From Tenrec ecaudatus (lineage: Eukaryota; Chordata; Mammalia; Afrosoricida; Tenrecidae), in assembly GCF_050624435.1 (NCBI RefSeq), contig NC_134536.1:128224758-128288757 (forward strand): DNA of 64,000 nucleotides, written 5' to 3'. Below are positions 11,060 to 22,600 of this stretch, piece after piece; within the stretch, counting starts at the first letter, position 1; every line of letters begins with the position of its first letter. The position numbers and the translations under genes are program-made. The notes beneath the pieces are model-generated. The model was not told where the DNA came from, made no database searches, and worked only from the letters and a program-made list of their open reading frames with translations.

Positions 11060-11245
11060 GCAAACCAGAATGTGCCGGCTGGGAACCAGAAAGTTGGAGG
11101 TTTGAATGCACACAAAGATGCCTGGGAAGGAGGCCCAGTGGTCTGAGCCTGAAGAATCAGTAACCAGGATGTCTCTGCCGTCTGATTCTACTCCGACACT
11201 CCAGGGGTTACCAAGAGTTGGGATCGATTTGGGGATGACTGGTTA
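11060..11245 (+). repeat. AfroSINE, older subtype
   Basis: 'ggctgggaaccagaaagttggaggtttgaatgc' matches the older wording 'aaaggttggaggttcg'. The 3' part 'ccaagagttgggatcgattt' is diverged. Confidence 0.6.
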
Positions 11246-11486
11246 ACTGGTCTGGCCCAGAGGACCCCAGGCCATTGGAAGGTGGGGGTATCTCATTGAA
11301 AATGTTCTCAAAACACTACCCTTTGCCCTCCAGGCAGCAAACTGGCGGATGCTTCCCTGTGGAATCCGACCAACAAGAAAGGAGAAAAAACCCAGAGATG
11401 TGAACACTGGAGGCTTCAAATATGAAACCGCTCAGCCAGATCACCCCAGTGTGAGGCTCGCCAATGACAAGGTGCGCACGCGCGTG

Positions 11487-11511
11487 CACACACACACACA
11501 CACACACACAA
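11487..11511 (+). repeat. (CA)n microsatellite
   Basis: About 12 CA units. Confidence 0.95.
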
Positions 11512-11639
11512 CCAGCCCTTCTAATCTCCACACTTAAAAATAAGCAAACAAGCCAGGATTAAGAGACATCTGAGGAGCGCTTCGAACACAAAAGGCACAA
11601 AGCAAAACAAACAGACAGAAAGAAGGTGACTGGGAGGAA

Positions 11640-12077
11640 GTCAAAGCTTAGTGAGATAAAAGCTTCCAAAAAATCACATTTTGTCTGAATATCCTGAGAA
11701 TGATCAGGGGAGGAATTTTTTTGCAAAAAAAAAAATTAAACAAAAACAATAGCACTTTCAAGAGCAGGCAGGAAACAGGAGAGAGGTCTTGGGTGGGGAG
11801 GGATGGAACCTGCGATACCAAAACCAGAAAATGCAATAGAAGTGCAGACGATAATGTCAAATGAACTTCTAGAAAGTAAAGGAGAAAGAACAAAAAGATG
11901 GGGAACATGATGACTCTAGAGTAACGTTGGAGGGTAGCCCCAGACAGTGCAGCATCCAAATAAGAGGGAACAGAGAGAGAGAAAAGTAAAGGAAGGATGT
12001 CATCAGTGACATAATTTTTTTTTAATTCCCAGAATTGAAGAACTCCCAAAAGCCCAGTGCACCGGGTAAAAATAACT
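11640..12077 (+). repeat. ancient LINE-1 (L1M type), ORF1-region remnant, left part
   Basis: 'cccagaattgaag' followed by 'aaagcccagtgcacc' resembles old mammalian LINE-1 ORF1 sequence upstream of the RNA-binding domain. The match resumes at 13021, so this and that segment are probably one old element split by later DNA. No frame is open. Confidence 0.5.
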
Positions 12078-12109
12078 GCAAACATTTCTGCGAACAATTC
12101 TGAGTTCTG

Positions 12110-12268
12110 TACACATATTACCTTCCTCGGGATGCATAATAACCCTTAGTTTATAGATGAGGAAACAGGGGCACCAAGCCCATAGACAAGCTTATAAATG
12201 GCAGACCCAAGATTTAAACTCAAGCAGGCTAATTTGAGAGACTCTGTGCTTATCCACCTTGCCGCATG
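12110..12268 (-). repeat. MIR SINE
   Basis: 'gtttatagatgaggaaac' and 'gcagacccaagatttaaactc' in minus-strand MIR order. It sits inside the interval that splits the L1M ORF1 remnant. Confidence 0.7.
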
Positions 12269-12270
12269 GT

Positions 12271-13020
12271 CATAGAAATCAGACGGTGCCTGACTATTAG
12301 AAAGAATAGTATCTGGGGTCTTAAAGGCTTGCCTTAAAACAAGCAGACTTCTACGTAACATGATAGCTAAGTCAACACAGAAGAAGCACATCAGCCTGTG
12401 TGATCCAAGGAATGTAAGTAATAGACCCCAAGACTGCAAGAGGGAATCAAAGGCTGGAAAAGCTCAAATTCTGAGCACCCAGATCTCCGAAGCCTGTGGA
12501 TGACACTGAAGGTTCAAAATCCATTTATGGAGCCTCCAGTGAATCCCTTGTGACCGTTGACCAGGGACATAGCTTTGCTATCAGACAGAGCACAGTGGAA
12601 AGTCAACTAATGTAGATGGCGGTAGCTTAAAATTTAACACCTTATCATTTGTTCTCCCTTTTGACTCACTTTACATTTGTTCTAGTTTTTTATTATTATT
12701 TTTATTTTCTATTTGTCAACTGAGGTCCTCCCATATTTTCTTTTGTTTAGTTATCTTCATCTTATCTTGCTTTGCTTTGGCTTTTTGGTTTTGCATGAAT
12801 AGGTAAATCTATAGACACAATGACCAAAGTAGTAGCTCCTTGGGGTTCGTGGCAGGGGAGGTTAGAGGGACACGGGGAGCTAATAGTCATGAGTATGAGA
12901 AAATTGATTGTAGCGATGATTGCACAATTCTTAAACATGTTTAAACGACTTCATGATATGTGAACTGGATGCCATGTGAATTTTATGTGAGTAAAATGGT
13001 GAAACACATTGTAGGTCACA
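12271..13020 (+). repeat. older LINE-1 3'UTR sequence
   Basis: 'ggggtcttaaaggcttgcc' and 'agaagaagcacatcagcctgtgtgat' match the LINE-1 3'UTR wording that recurs at 9000, 35870 and 59200. The remainder to about 13020 is diverged, AT-rich 3'UTR-like sequence without a clear poly(A). Confidence 0.6.
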
Positions 13021-13600
13021 TCATGACAGAGCATCATGAATTTTAGAACACTGCAGACAAAGAGAGGATCCTATAAGTTCCCAGAGAAGGGGAGTGGGGG
13101 GAAAGCTAACAGACAGGTCCTATACAAACAGGTTAGCAATCGGAATGGTTTGGGAATTCTCAACAGTAGAAGGGAAGTCAGAGGACAAAGAAGAAAGTCC
13201 TTCAAGAGGAAAGGCTATCCCGCCTGGAATTCCTTGCACCTTAAACTTGCAAAAAAAAATGTATGAAGGTAGAAAAAAAGATGTTTATAGATTAGATGAA
13301 TATCAAGCACTTCTGCTCCTGTGCACCCTTTCCTGAGAAACTACTAAGAAGTGTTCCCACTAAGACAAGGAAGTAAGACGGGAGAAGACAGGAGGTCCAG
13401 AAGACCACACAAGATAAAAGAAAAGGGGGATCCCTAGGAAGAAGGGCCATCCCAAGACATTTCTGAGGACCCAGCGGCAAGGGCTATCAGGCTAGATAAG
13501 GGCTGATCAGGACACTCTAGGAGGCTTTCCTAACAAGAGGAAACTGATAGCGCATCTGATGCATCTCAGTGTCTTGCATTTACTGCTTCATGATTAATAA
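13021..13600 (+). repeat. ancient LINE-1 (L1M type), ORF1-region remnant, right part
   Basis: 'acactgcagacaaagagaggatcct', 'tgcaccctttcctgagaaactact' and 'caggaggtccagaag' follow the order of old LINE-1 ORF1 RNA-binding and C-terminal sequence. Heavily mutated, no usable frame. Confidence 0.6.
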
Positions 13601-13950
13601 GTCAATAGGAAACAGGAAAGTCAGGCCATTATTAATGCTGGGGGAGGGGGAGCAGGGAGGGATTTACTTGTACAGGAGACGGAAAGCAATACTTCAGCTA
13701 CATGAAACACTTACCGTCATAAGAATATAAACACTGAAAACAGATAGAAGCAGAGATAAATGTAATTATACTGGAGAAGGGAGGCAGGGGATGGGAAGAG
13801 TGCACACATGAGCGCCAAGGGAGGGATGCATGCTTCAAGCGGGGAGAAAATCATGGATTAAGGCATCCAAACTGATGCTGCCAACATGCTTGACATAAAT
13901 TAAATTGGTTTTTGATGGGGGTTCTTTAAATAGTTTTAAGTGATACCAAA
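13601..13950. other. noncoding DNA, purine-rich
   Basis: No repeat recognised; may be further old LINE-1 sequence. Confidence 0.3.
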
Positions 13951-13952
13951 TG

Positions 13953-13995
13953 TCGTTGTTGGTCGCTGTCAAGTTTGTCCCCACTCCAGGCGACC
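13953..13995 (-). repeat. AfroSINE/RTE tail fragment
   Basis: 'gttgttggtcgctgtcaagtttgtcc' is the complement of the tail shared by AfroSINE and RTE. Confidence 0.5.
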
Positions 13996-14515
13996 GCCTG
14001 GTATGGCTATTGTGGAGTGTGTTGCTGCTGCGGCTCTCTGCATATTCACAGTGTGAAGCTTGATCAACCTTGAATTGTGCGTCTATCTACGAGATCACCA
14101 TCTCAATCAGGACAGCCAGCAGCCATCAGTCCTCCAACATTCCCAGACCTCTCTGGGGGCTCCACCTCCTGCGTCACCTCACACAGCCCCCCCGGCCCCC
14201 CAACAACAGCGCCTCTGCTTCCTGCCATCATAGACCAGGTTGCATTGTCTAGACTTTTGTATTGTTCTGCGTTTCCATATTTTGCATTTCGCCTTTTGCC
14301 GGTTGAAGAGCACACAACCAGTTTTATACCAGTCTATGCGGTTGGCGGGGCCAAGAGTCCAGGACCTTTTATTAATTGGTAGCGTTCCATGGAAAGACAC
14401 ACAAAAGCTTCACTTGCTGATGGATAGTCGAGTTGTTCCCAGTTTGGGCCTATTTCAAAGAAACCAGCTTTGAGCAGGCCTTTTACGTAGAGACACGCTT
14501 TCATTTCTCTTAGGT

Positions 14516-14706
14516 CAGTGGTTCTCCACCTGTGGGTCGAGACCCCTGTGGGGTTGAGACCCTTTCACAGGAGTCGCCTGATTCATAACAGCAACAAAAT
14601 TAGAGTGATGTAGTAGCAACGAAAATAATGTTATGGTTGGGGGGGTTACCATCACATGAGGAACTGTATGAAAGGGTCGTGGCCTGAGGAAGGTTGAGAA
14701 CCACTG
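14516..14706 (+). mobile_element. SPIN hAT transposon, short non-autonomous copy
   Basis: 191 bp with SPIN ends: 5' 'cagtggttctccacctgtgg' and 3' 'ggttgagaaccactg', forming a terminal inverted repeat of about 15 bp. Inside are 'ttcataacagcaacaaaatta' and 'gaggaactgtatgaaa'. The usual internal segment around 'aagaccatcggaaaacacat' is missing. The target is the L1M 3'UTR. The 8-bp duplication is TCTTAGGT on the left and TC..AGGT on the right, two bases lost. SPIN is known for repeated horizontal transfer among tetrapods, including tenrec. Confidence 0.93.
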
Positions 14707-14734
14707 TCAGGTAAATACCTATCAATGAAATGGC

Positions 14735-14795
14735 ATCAAAACCAAATCAAACTCACTTCCATCCAGTCAATTCTGATTCGTAGCAACGCTACATG
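14735..14795 (-). repeat. AfroSINE 3' fragment
   Basis: 'ccaaatcaaactcacttccat' and 'gtcaattctgattcgtagcaac' are the complement of the 3' end only. Confidence 0.65.
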
Positions 14796-15119
14796 GCTAG
14801 CAGGCACTCACTGAATGTGTGCATTTCAAGCGTTTATTTAATATGAAACTGCCGAACTGTTTCCCAAAGGGATTGTTCCACTGCAACGTGGCCCTTGCCC
14901 GCCCCACCTTACCAAAGGACCCCATCTTTTTCCTTTTAGCCTTTCTAATAGGGTGCAGGAGCCCCGGTCACCATGAGCTGGCCTCAACTAGAAATCCGCT
15001 TGACTGCTTTTGTTTTTAAGTGGTAGTTTCTTTAACAATCCCATGGTATTTTCTCTGTGCATGATCATATCAACTGTAAATGAAGATATTTTACTTTTCC
15101 AATTTGAATGTCTTTGGTT

Positions 15120-15137
15120 TCTTTCTTTCTTTCTTTT
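15120..15137 (+). repeat. (CTTT)n microsatellite
   Basis: About four TTTC units. Confidence 0.85.
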
Positions 15138-15156
15138 TAGCTTTATTGTACTGGCT

Positions 15157-15352
15157 TGAGCCCTGCTGGTACAGTGGTTAAGTACTGGGCTGCTAACCAC
15201 AAGATCAGCAGTTCAAAACCATCATCTGATCCTTCGGAGAAAGATGAGCTTTCTACTCCCATAAAGAGTTTCAGTCTCAGAAACTCACAGGGGAAGTTCT
15301 TCCCTGCCCTGCAGGGCCACGATGAGTCGGCATCGACTCCAGGGTTTGGTTA
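15157..15352 (+). repeat. AfroSINE, nearly complete
   Basis: 'gagccctgctggtacagtgg', 'ctgctaaccacaagatcagc', 'actcccataaagagttt' and 'gatgagtcggcatcgactcc', in order and full length. Confidence 0.92.
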
Positions 15353-15429
15353 GACCCGCTAGCATTGTGCACGTCAGCAATGTACTTCTGGCAGTAATGA
15401 GCAGAGGTATGAGGCGAGAGCAATGCTGG

Positions 15430-15617
15430 GTACGGTGGTTAAGGTTTATGGCAACTTGGCTGGGTCAGGATTCTCAGGGCTTCGATAGTTAAATAGTGAT
15501 ATAATTCATCCTTCATCTCTCAAAACACTGATTTTCCCACAGTAGCTTGATCTTTGGATAAGTGAGAAAGGGTGACATGAGAAAACTATCTTTGTCTTGC
15601 GTCTGCTCTTCGGGGAA
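15430..15617 (+). repeat. LTR-like repeat, 5' fragment
   Basis: 'ggcaacttggctgggtcagga' and 'cgatagttaaatagtgatat' look like the start of an LTR family. It stops where LINE-1 ORF2-like sequence begins. Assignment uncertain. Confidence 0.35.
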
Positions 15618-15803
15618 AGCATTCGGTCTCTCACTATTAAATATGATGCTGGCTGTAGGCTTCTTTTAAAGGACTTTTATCGAGTTGAGAAAGTTCTCTT
15701 TGATTTCTCCTTTACCGAAAGTTCTTATCGAGAAAGGATGTGAAATTTTTATCAAATGCTTTACTCGGCATCTACTGAAACGATATGTCTTAATCCTCTA
15801 GAG
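15618..15803 (-). repeat. LINE-1 ORF2 fragment
   Basis: Antisense LINE-1 ORF2 wording: 'ggtctctcactattaaatatg', 'gaaagttctctttgatttc', 'aaatgctttactcggcatct'. It is flanked on both sides by LTR-like sequence, so it probably inserted into an LTR. Confidence 0.7.
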
Positions 15804-15985
15804 CTTCCAGATAAGCGCTGGGTCCAGCCAACACCTTAATTACAGTCTTGTGACACTCTGAGCAAAGACCCCAGTCACAGCATGCCAGACTTCTGCCCTA
15901 CAACACTGTGAGCTGGAAAGGGGTGTTTAGACCTGCTGAGTTTGTGGTTACTTGTTACACCGCAATAGAAAACTAATATACTCAG
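15804..15985 (+). repeat. MLT1-like LTR, 3' part
   Basis: 'gataagcgctgggtccagcc', 'gtgacactctgagcaaagac', 'ctgagtttgtggttacttg' and 'gcaatagaaaactaatat' follow the 3' half of the MLT1 (MaLR) LTR in order. Confidence 0.65.
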
Positions 15986-16264
15986 GGTCATGGAAAGTCA
16001 CAAATACAGATAACCTTTTCATATAAATTTGACTATAACATCACCCTAACTAGCTTATAAGTTCTCTGAGAGCGTAAACTCAACATTCTGCATGTCTCTT
16101 CCACTAGATTGCACCTCGTGGACACCAGTAAACATTCTACAGATGGCTAGAACGTTTTGGTCCAAGGCAACTTATTTGGGAAAATGGTCTGGTCTCTTTT
16201 AGTGACCATTGTGAAGGACTGCTGGTATTTGTATGAATTTTCTGTGTGCTTTTTCAAGAAAACG

Positions 16265-16540
16265 ATGTCCTGTGAACTACAACCTCTTCTCGCCCGAGAC
16301 CAAAAGAACTAGATGGTGCCCATTTATCACAACCAACTGCTCTGGTCATGGCCACCCCAGAAGGTCCTGAACAGGGTGGGAGAAAAACATCGAACCAAAT
16401 TCAAAATCATTTTCTCAAAAAGACCAGACTTAACTGGTCTGCTCCTGATTCGGGGAACCCCAGAAACATTGAACCCCCCTCCAGGGCTCACCTTTCAGTC
16501 AAACAAGAGACAGGCCTATACAGTGATCAATGACGGCCCC
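16265..16540 (+). repeat. older afrotherian LINE-1 3'UTR
   Basis: 'gagaccaaaagaactagatgg', 'gtgggagaaaaacatcg' and 'tttcagtcaaacaagagacag' are shared with the copy that starts at about 57385. The tail is lost. Confidence 0.6.
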
Positions 16541-16771
16541 AAGGAGCCTGCTCCTCCGAACAGTCAGCCGTGCACACCAACAGGGCAGCATTTGCCCCAA
16601 AGCGAAGTGCAGGAAAGATTAGCCGGTGGAAACGGGAGCCCCTGGGAGGAAACGGGAAGAGAGATGCAATGTTGAGCACCTTGCAATGGGGACGGAGACA
16701 AAAGATGTATGCATGAGTGGGTGGGGAACTGATTGGCTCCGCCACTTCCACCCAGATGTTGGAAAGAAAAG

Positions 16772-16916
16772 GCTGTCGTGCGGTGCCGCTGAGTTGATTC
16801 TGACTCACCGTGACCTCGTGTGGCGGAGACCTGGAAGGCCAGGCCACGTGCTGGAGTCAAACTCCTCCGCTGGCCAACCATGGAGCTCTCAGCCATTATG
16901 CCACCAGGGCTCCTAA
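16772..16916 (-). repeat. AfroSINE, diverged
   Basis: 'gccgctgagttgattctgactc' to 'tatgccaccagggctcctaa' in minus-strand order, with the middle shortened. Confidence 0.8.
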
Positions 16917-18939
16917 GAGGGACGGGGGTGGGGGCACTCTTGTGGATATGTGTGGATTGCTTCCCATCGCCCCCCCCCCCCGTTTGGGAGGGAATGACTT
17001 CTCTTCCAATGCAATAGTTGGCGCAGACCCCCTTCCACCCAAACAGTCCTCCTTCTGCTGCTGGGAATATCTCCTGGGAACCCAAGCTCTGAACTGGGCA
17101 CGGTGCTCGCTGCCCCCTCCCCCACTCTCTGCAGCCTTCATGGTTTTGCATGCCCACCAACTCAGGTCTCTTCCGTTCTCACCTGGGTAACTGGGAAGGC
17201 CACCCCAATCCTCTCCCTTGGGAATCCCAGCCAGAAATACCGCCCCCTCCCACCACTACCCCACACGCTCACCTCACTCCCTCCTCGATCAGCATCAGCT
17301 GTCAGGTCTTTGTTTGGTGGATGGGGGTCCCTTCTCAGGATCATTACCAGTTCAACAAGGAGGCAGCATCGAAGGAGGCCAGTGTCCACGGTGGGGTCTC
17401 AAGTTGCGGCTGGTGGGTGGAGTGAAAATGCTTTGGGCAGAGATGGACAGTTTTGCTTCTACACCCAAAAACCTACCCCACCCATGAGGCATGACATGCT
17501 CGTGAAAGAATGGCCTTGGACACAGCACCAGCCCCCAACCCCAGCCGGGACAGAACAAAAAGTCCGTGCAGTGGGCAGGGGCCAAAGGGGGAGGGATCCC
17601 CAGGCCGAGGAAAGAGAGGAAATTTGAGCAACAACGTCCATGCCTTGGGGAAACTTAACGGAAGCGGAGAAAGAGCTCCTTCCCTGGTTCCCCACCTCAG
17701 ACTGTCCCCTCACCCTCACCCCCAAGGGTCAGGCTGGGTTGGGGTCACTCAGTGTGGTAGCACAGGGAAGGCTGGGCACAAGCCAAGTACCCACTCCCCA
17801 TCCTCATCAGCAGCCCTGGGGAGAAGGGGCCTCCCTCCTGCTGGCCCAACCCAGGAGGGAGCTGCAGGGAGGGAAAAGCAGGAAGCTCCCCCCTGCTCCG
17901 GTTCCCCACTCCCTCTCACTGAAGCTCCAAGAGCCACCCCGTGGTTCAGGGCCACTCTTGTCCCTCTGTCGTCATGGCCATCACTGTCTCCGTCTCCCTA
18001 GCCCAGTGTCATTTGGACCCAGAGAAGGGGGGAGGCAGTGCTGGGGGAAGGGCATGGAGGAGGAGGGAGGGAGACAGACGTGCACCGCTGAGGGGGCAGG
18101 CCCATTGGCATCCGGAGGGGAGTCTTCCTCCTTAATTGCTTGAGTTTTACAGCTGTCATCGTTAACGAGAAATTAAAAAGCGCCCTGACCCCTGACCCCC
18201 AGCGCCTCCCAAGTGCTCTCTCAGCACGTCGCCACCCTCGGAGAAGCACCCAGCCACAGATGCTCCGGAGACTCCAGGACGCCTCTTCCCGCCCGTGAAG
18301 GAGGAGGCAGGGGGCCAGAAGGGGGGAGGGTGCACTAGGAGGACAGGAGAGGGTCTGGGTCCCAGTTTTCCACTCCGGCTGTGGCTCCTGTGGGTCTCCC
18401 GCTTTCTGGACAGCCCTGATTTTATATATCCTGCCTGAGAATTCCCACAGCTCCTCCGGGACTCTTCAGAGCCCGGACTCAGATGTGAGCTTGAGAAATA
18501 GCCAGCCTGGAACTGTGGGTTAACGATCTACACTGGGTCTTCGGCCCAAGCAATTATGTCCGAAAGGGCAGCAAGCCGGATCCAGGTTATCCCCACAAGG
18601 AACTTCCCAGTGAGCTCTGGCTGCTTGCTCCGTGAGAAGATGCTCCTGCGTGTCATCACCCACGATGGGGCCTCCTCTAGCCTCTCTCAATCACTCCCGC
18701 CTGCAACTCCAAACCAGACACCCACAGACTCAGAGAGAAGGAAACTGAGGATATCAACATAACTTCCCCCCCCACCCTGTCCAGAAGACCCTGTAGGTCA
18801 CAGGCAAAGCCCTACCTCTCCCTCATCTCCCTCCCCATTTTTTTTTTTCAGGCAGGCTCCCTGCGTTCTACAGAATCCGGTCAAGTGGTAGCATTGCACG
18901 CACCCAAGAGCAGGAGCTTCCAATAATAACATCCCCCAA
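16917..18939. other. unique GC-rich noncoding DNA
   Basis: Two kilobases of CT/GA-rich sequence, with a C-run at about 16971-16982 and a T-run at 18839-18849. Around 18118-18182 an AT-rich island ('ttaattgcttgag', 'gttaacgagaaattaaaaag') stands out. Long open frames on both strands look like GC-bias artefacts. Confidence 0.4.
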
Positions 18940-19085
18940 AGCCACGTGGTCGATTCGAACTCACAGCTACCCTAGAGAGGGTTTCTGAAGCGGTAAAACC
19001 TTATAAGAGCAGGCAGCCTCATCCTTCTCCCTAGGAGCTGCTGGTGGATTTGAACCGCAGTCCCCCGATGTCCCGACAGTGCCCA
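18940..19085 (-). repeat. AfroSINE, diverged
   Basis: 'gtttctgaagcggtaaaacc' and 'ctgctggtggatttgaaccgc' in minus-strand order. The 5' end is mutated. Confidence 0.65.
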
Positions 19086-19257
19086 CGGGCCTTCCGATGA
19101 GTAATATTCCTGAACACGTGTGTCGATAGGACTTTCACTTCAAACAAGTCCTGAGTTCATCTGAGCTTGCAGCCCCACGCCTGTTTTTCCCAAAGAAGGA
19201 GGCATATTCGTGCTCCAGCTGCTGTCTTGGGAAGCCTGCGGCTTTCTTCCTGTTAAA

Positions 19258-19455
19258 ATGGGGTTTGGAGTTGACGCTGACTCCCGGTGGGGGGCGTGGG
19301 GGTCAGAGAGCGATACAGCATCCAGTTTTCCACGGCTGGTTTCTCAGGAGATCACAGGTCTTTCTTCCAGGTGCCTCGGGCTTGACTTGAATTCCCAACC
19401 TTTCCTTTCACAGTCGAGATTGTTAGCCCATTCACCTTGCTAACCTGGGACTCCT
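19258..19455 (-). repeat. AfroSINE, older and strongly diverged
   Basis: 'gttgacgctgactcccgg', 'gcttgacttgaattcccaacc' and 'ttgttagcccattcaccttgc' follow the minus-strand order loosely. Confidence 0.5.
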
Positions 19456-22207
19456 TTCCAACTCAGAGTGAATGGGGACTTTCTACAGGGAGATGGCAGC
19501 CGCAGGCAGTCCCCTGGTAGAGTGAATAATCTGTCCTAGCAAAGCTTATGGAAAGCCATCTTTACATAAATCGGGATTCTTTCAAATCCAGAGATCAATA
19601 GAGCAGGCGGCTGCTATGTAAATATGGGGAGGGCACCAGAGACTGGCTGAGTGTGGGTGCTACCTCCCAGGGGTTACCCGGGGGCACAGGAAGAAGCAGT
19701 TTTGACACAAGTTCACACCCTGCAGCCCTCTCCCCCAGGCTGCTGGAAGAGCCTGCCTCTGGCCAAGTTGACATAAGCCAGCCTTACGTAAGCTGGTCCC
19801 CACAATGGCTTTAGAAGGCACAAAGAGAAATGTAAACAGCAAGGATTATTATGGGTGTGCATTTAATTTGGGGGTACCTGATATTGCAAGAATGCTGTAA
19901 AAAAATTTAAAGGGACTCAAAATTAAGCCTGGGTAGAATGCCTACTACGCACCCAGGCCTGTGGCGGGGTGGGAGGTGGGGTGGGGGTTGTCAGATAATT
20001 AAGTGATGTTATGAGATGGTCCCTTTCTTAATGAAGCTGATAATCAAGTTGTGGGAAAGTGTTCTCAATGCCACCAGAGCAAGCTGCCACCCACCTCCCA
20101 CTCGCTGGAAGCACCCTTCCCGAACCCACATCACCCACATTCACACAGAACAGTCCCATTTCCTCCCCTAGCCCACCCCCCACCCCACCCCTACTGTCCC
20201 CAGTGGGTCCTCACGAAGGAGTCACCCTCTTCTTGTCTGAACACGCTTTGCTGAGAAGCTGTGACCCTGTCGGAAGGCACCCCCTTCGGTGGCCCCGCCC
20301 CCAGTTCCCTTCCCTGCTCCTCGGTGTTCTGTTTTTGTTTTGTTTTTTGGGGGGAGGCTCCAGTGTTCAGGACTTCTGCAACTCCCCATCCCTCCTCCCC
20401 AGTCATAACCCCGGGATACAGAGTGTAGACTGGGGGCCTGGGGCGAGGCAGCAGGGGGCCTGACAGGCACCATCTGCATGTTCTCAGCAATCAGTCCTCC
20501 TCCAACCCCCATCCCAGAGGCAGGAGGGAGCCATGGCTGCTGAGTCATGGTATTCGGCACATTCCCTCGCTCCCTGCCAGTCCAGTGCCACAAACCCTGC
20601 CCTCTGTCAAGTGGCCACTCCAGCCACCCTGACCCCCAGCTCAAGACCAGCCCTCCTCCCAACACCGCCAGCGGTCACGGTCACCCTGTGCTGCACACTC
20701 TTCTAGAGGGCCCTGCTGGGTGGAGGGGTGGGCTGTACCCCTCTGCCTCTATCTCCCTCCCAAATCCCTGGCGTCTTCTTCTTCAAAGAATCCCCTGCCG
20801 CTGATCAAGAAAAGACGGCAACGATGGTGGACAAGAAGATGCAACGCTTTCCTCCCACCCAGACACCCGCACACGTAGACCCAGACACACGTCCACGCTA
20901 CATTCGTACACACCCAGACGTGCAGCCCTGGCAGGGCTCCATCTACAAGGTTTTTGGGGTGCAGAGGCAAGCCTCAAAGAAAAGACTTCATCAAGAAAGA
21001 TGCCCAACATCTTTCTTGGGTATCAGGGAGCCCCCCAGAGCCTGCCCGTCCTCAGGAAGTTCCTAGCTGGTATGAAGGCCAAGGTCTGTTCCCCCAGACA
21101 CCAAGAGAGCAAGGTGAAGGGCGGCTTGGGCAATGAGCTCTGGCAGGAGCCAGGGAAGCATGAGAGCCACCAAGCAGAGACTGGTCTACACAGAAAACAA
21201 GGCTCCTGGACAAGCGCTGGGGGCGCAGACTCTTCGGGTCACTCAGAACCGGTGGGCCAGGACTGGAGCAAAGTCTTCAAGGAACATGAGCAGAGAGTCC
21301 GTGTCCCAGGCTCCACCCCTGGAGTTCCAGTTGCCTTCCTGAGTGACAGCAGCCAAGGTCTCTGTCCTCTCAGGCCACAGACCGCCCCCCCACCCAGATG
21401 ACATGAGGCTTCCCCACGGGACTCCTGGGTGCCTCCAGCTGGGCAGGCAGTCATGCAGGGTTCCAAGCTTGGTGTGGGACTTGGTTTAATGCCTAGCCCT
21501 CAATGTCTTGAAATTCTTGGTAATTTTTATTTTGCACCAGGCCCTGCAAATTGTGTCGCCAGTCCTGCCTCCCAGGCTCAGAGGGTCTGTCTGACCTTAT
21601 TCTCTTGTCTTCCCTCCTGGTGAAGCCCTTCTTCTGAGCGTCCTGGCTCCCCCTCCTTGCCAGCACCCACCCCAGGTTCTGCGGAGGAGCCAGCCCTCCC
21701 AAGGGACGGGGGGGGGGGAGCCTACAATCTTAACAGGCAGGGCCCCCAGCCTGACCCTTGGCAGCCTACATATGGCCTCATTCCATGGAGGGCCCAGCAG
21801 GGCCATTTCACAACTGTGCGTGCTTGAAGGAGCCTGTTCTTGGAAAGCAGGGGACGGGACGGCTCAGTCCTGGGTGTGGGACAGGCCACAGCCCCTGGGC
21901 CTGCACTGGAACAATAAACACTCTCAGACCTGTTGTGGAGGAGAGGCAGTGTGGCCAGTGCTCTGTGGCTTTGGGGTGACCAGACAGCCCCTGGAGAGCT
22001 GACACCGCCTCCTCCCCCTCAGGAAGGATTCCCCAGATCTGAGGCTGGGGAGGCAGACTTGCCTGATCGCTCCCCAATGGGGGCGGGTGGGGCGGTCGGT
22101 CTCAGAAGGCAGGAAGGGGTCTCACTCTCCCTGGGGCCCTAGAGCGCACCACATGGGGTGGCAGTATCGCAGGAGCAGGTGATGTGCTTAGGAGAAGGGA
22201 GTGGATC
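19456..22207. other. unique noncoding DNA
   Basis: 2.75 kb. The part 19540-19920 is AT-richer than its surroundings and looks unlike the local repeats; 19921-20050 may hold an old L2/MIR-like relic. 20050-22200 is GC-rich with several frames over 100 codons that have no recognisable domain and no convincing splice or start context. Confidence 0.4.
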
Positions 22208-22412
22208 ACTGACAACAAATCAACAACAACAAAGAACTCACAGTCGTGGAGTCCCTGCTGACCCCTAGCAACCCCTTGAAGCCCAGGTGGAACTGCCCCG
22301 GTGGGCTTCTGAGACCATCGCCCTTGACCCAAGTAGACAGCTGCGTCTTTCCCCCAAGGATCAGCTGGCGGTTTTGAACTGCTGACCTGGTAGTTGATAG
22401 CCCAGCCCCGAC
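22208..22412 (-). repeat. AfroSINE with (AAC)n tail
   Basis: Its 3' end on the plus strand is 'caacaacaacaaagaactcac', the RTE-type tail, followed by the body to 'ttgatagcccagcccc'. This links the SINE tail to the RTE tails at 28771 and 53543. Confidence 0.8.
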
Positions 22413-22457
22413 TGAGAAGACACAACTGCGAGTCTCTTTTGCAGGCCGACAGGAGGC

Positions 22458-22600
22458 CCCGGGGTGCCTGGGTGAGCAAATGGTTAAGTTATCGGCTACT
22501 AACCATAATTTGGTCAGGGGTTTCAGTTCGCCCAGAGGTGCCTCAAAAGGAAGACCTGGCAGTCTGCGTCCCAGAATTCAGGCCCAGGGAGACTGCCGGC
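22458..22600 (+). repeat. AfroSINE, older subtype
   Basis: 'ggggtgcctgggtgagcaaatgg' and 'cccagaggtgcctcaaaagg' match the older wording. The 3' half is unclear. Confidence 0.6.

Larger units (their letters stand above)
14250..14960 (-). repeat. ancient LINE-1 (L1M) 3'UTR, hit by a SPIN element
   Basis: Minus-strand copy of the old LINE-1 3' region: 'tgatggatagtcgagttgttccc', 'ctttcatttctctta', then 'ggtaaatacctatcaatgaaatggc' on the far side of the SPIN insertion, and 'ccgaactgtttcccaaaggg'. The wording on each side of SPIN joins without loss. An AfroSINE tail fragment lies at 14735-14795. Confidence 0.8.

Noticed and set aside
16564-17160. 198-codon minus-strand open frame.
   Set aside because: It crosses an AfroSINE and GC-rich DNA. 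No domain or start context, and overlapping frames on the other strand are equally open.
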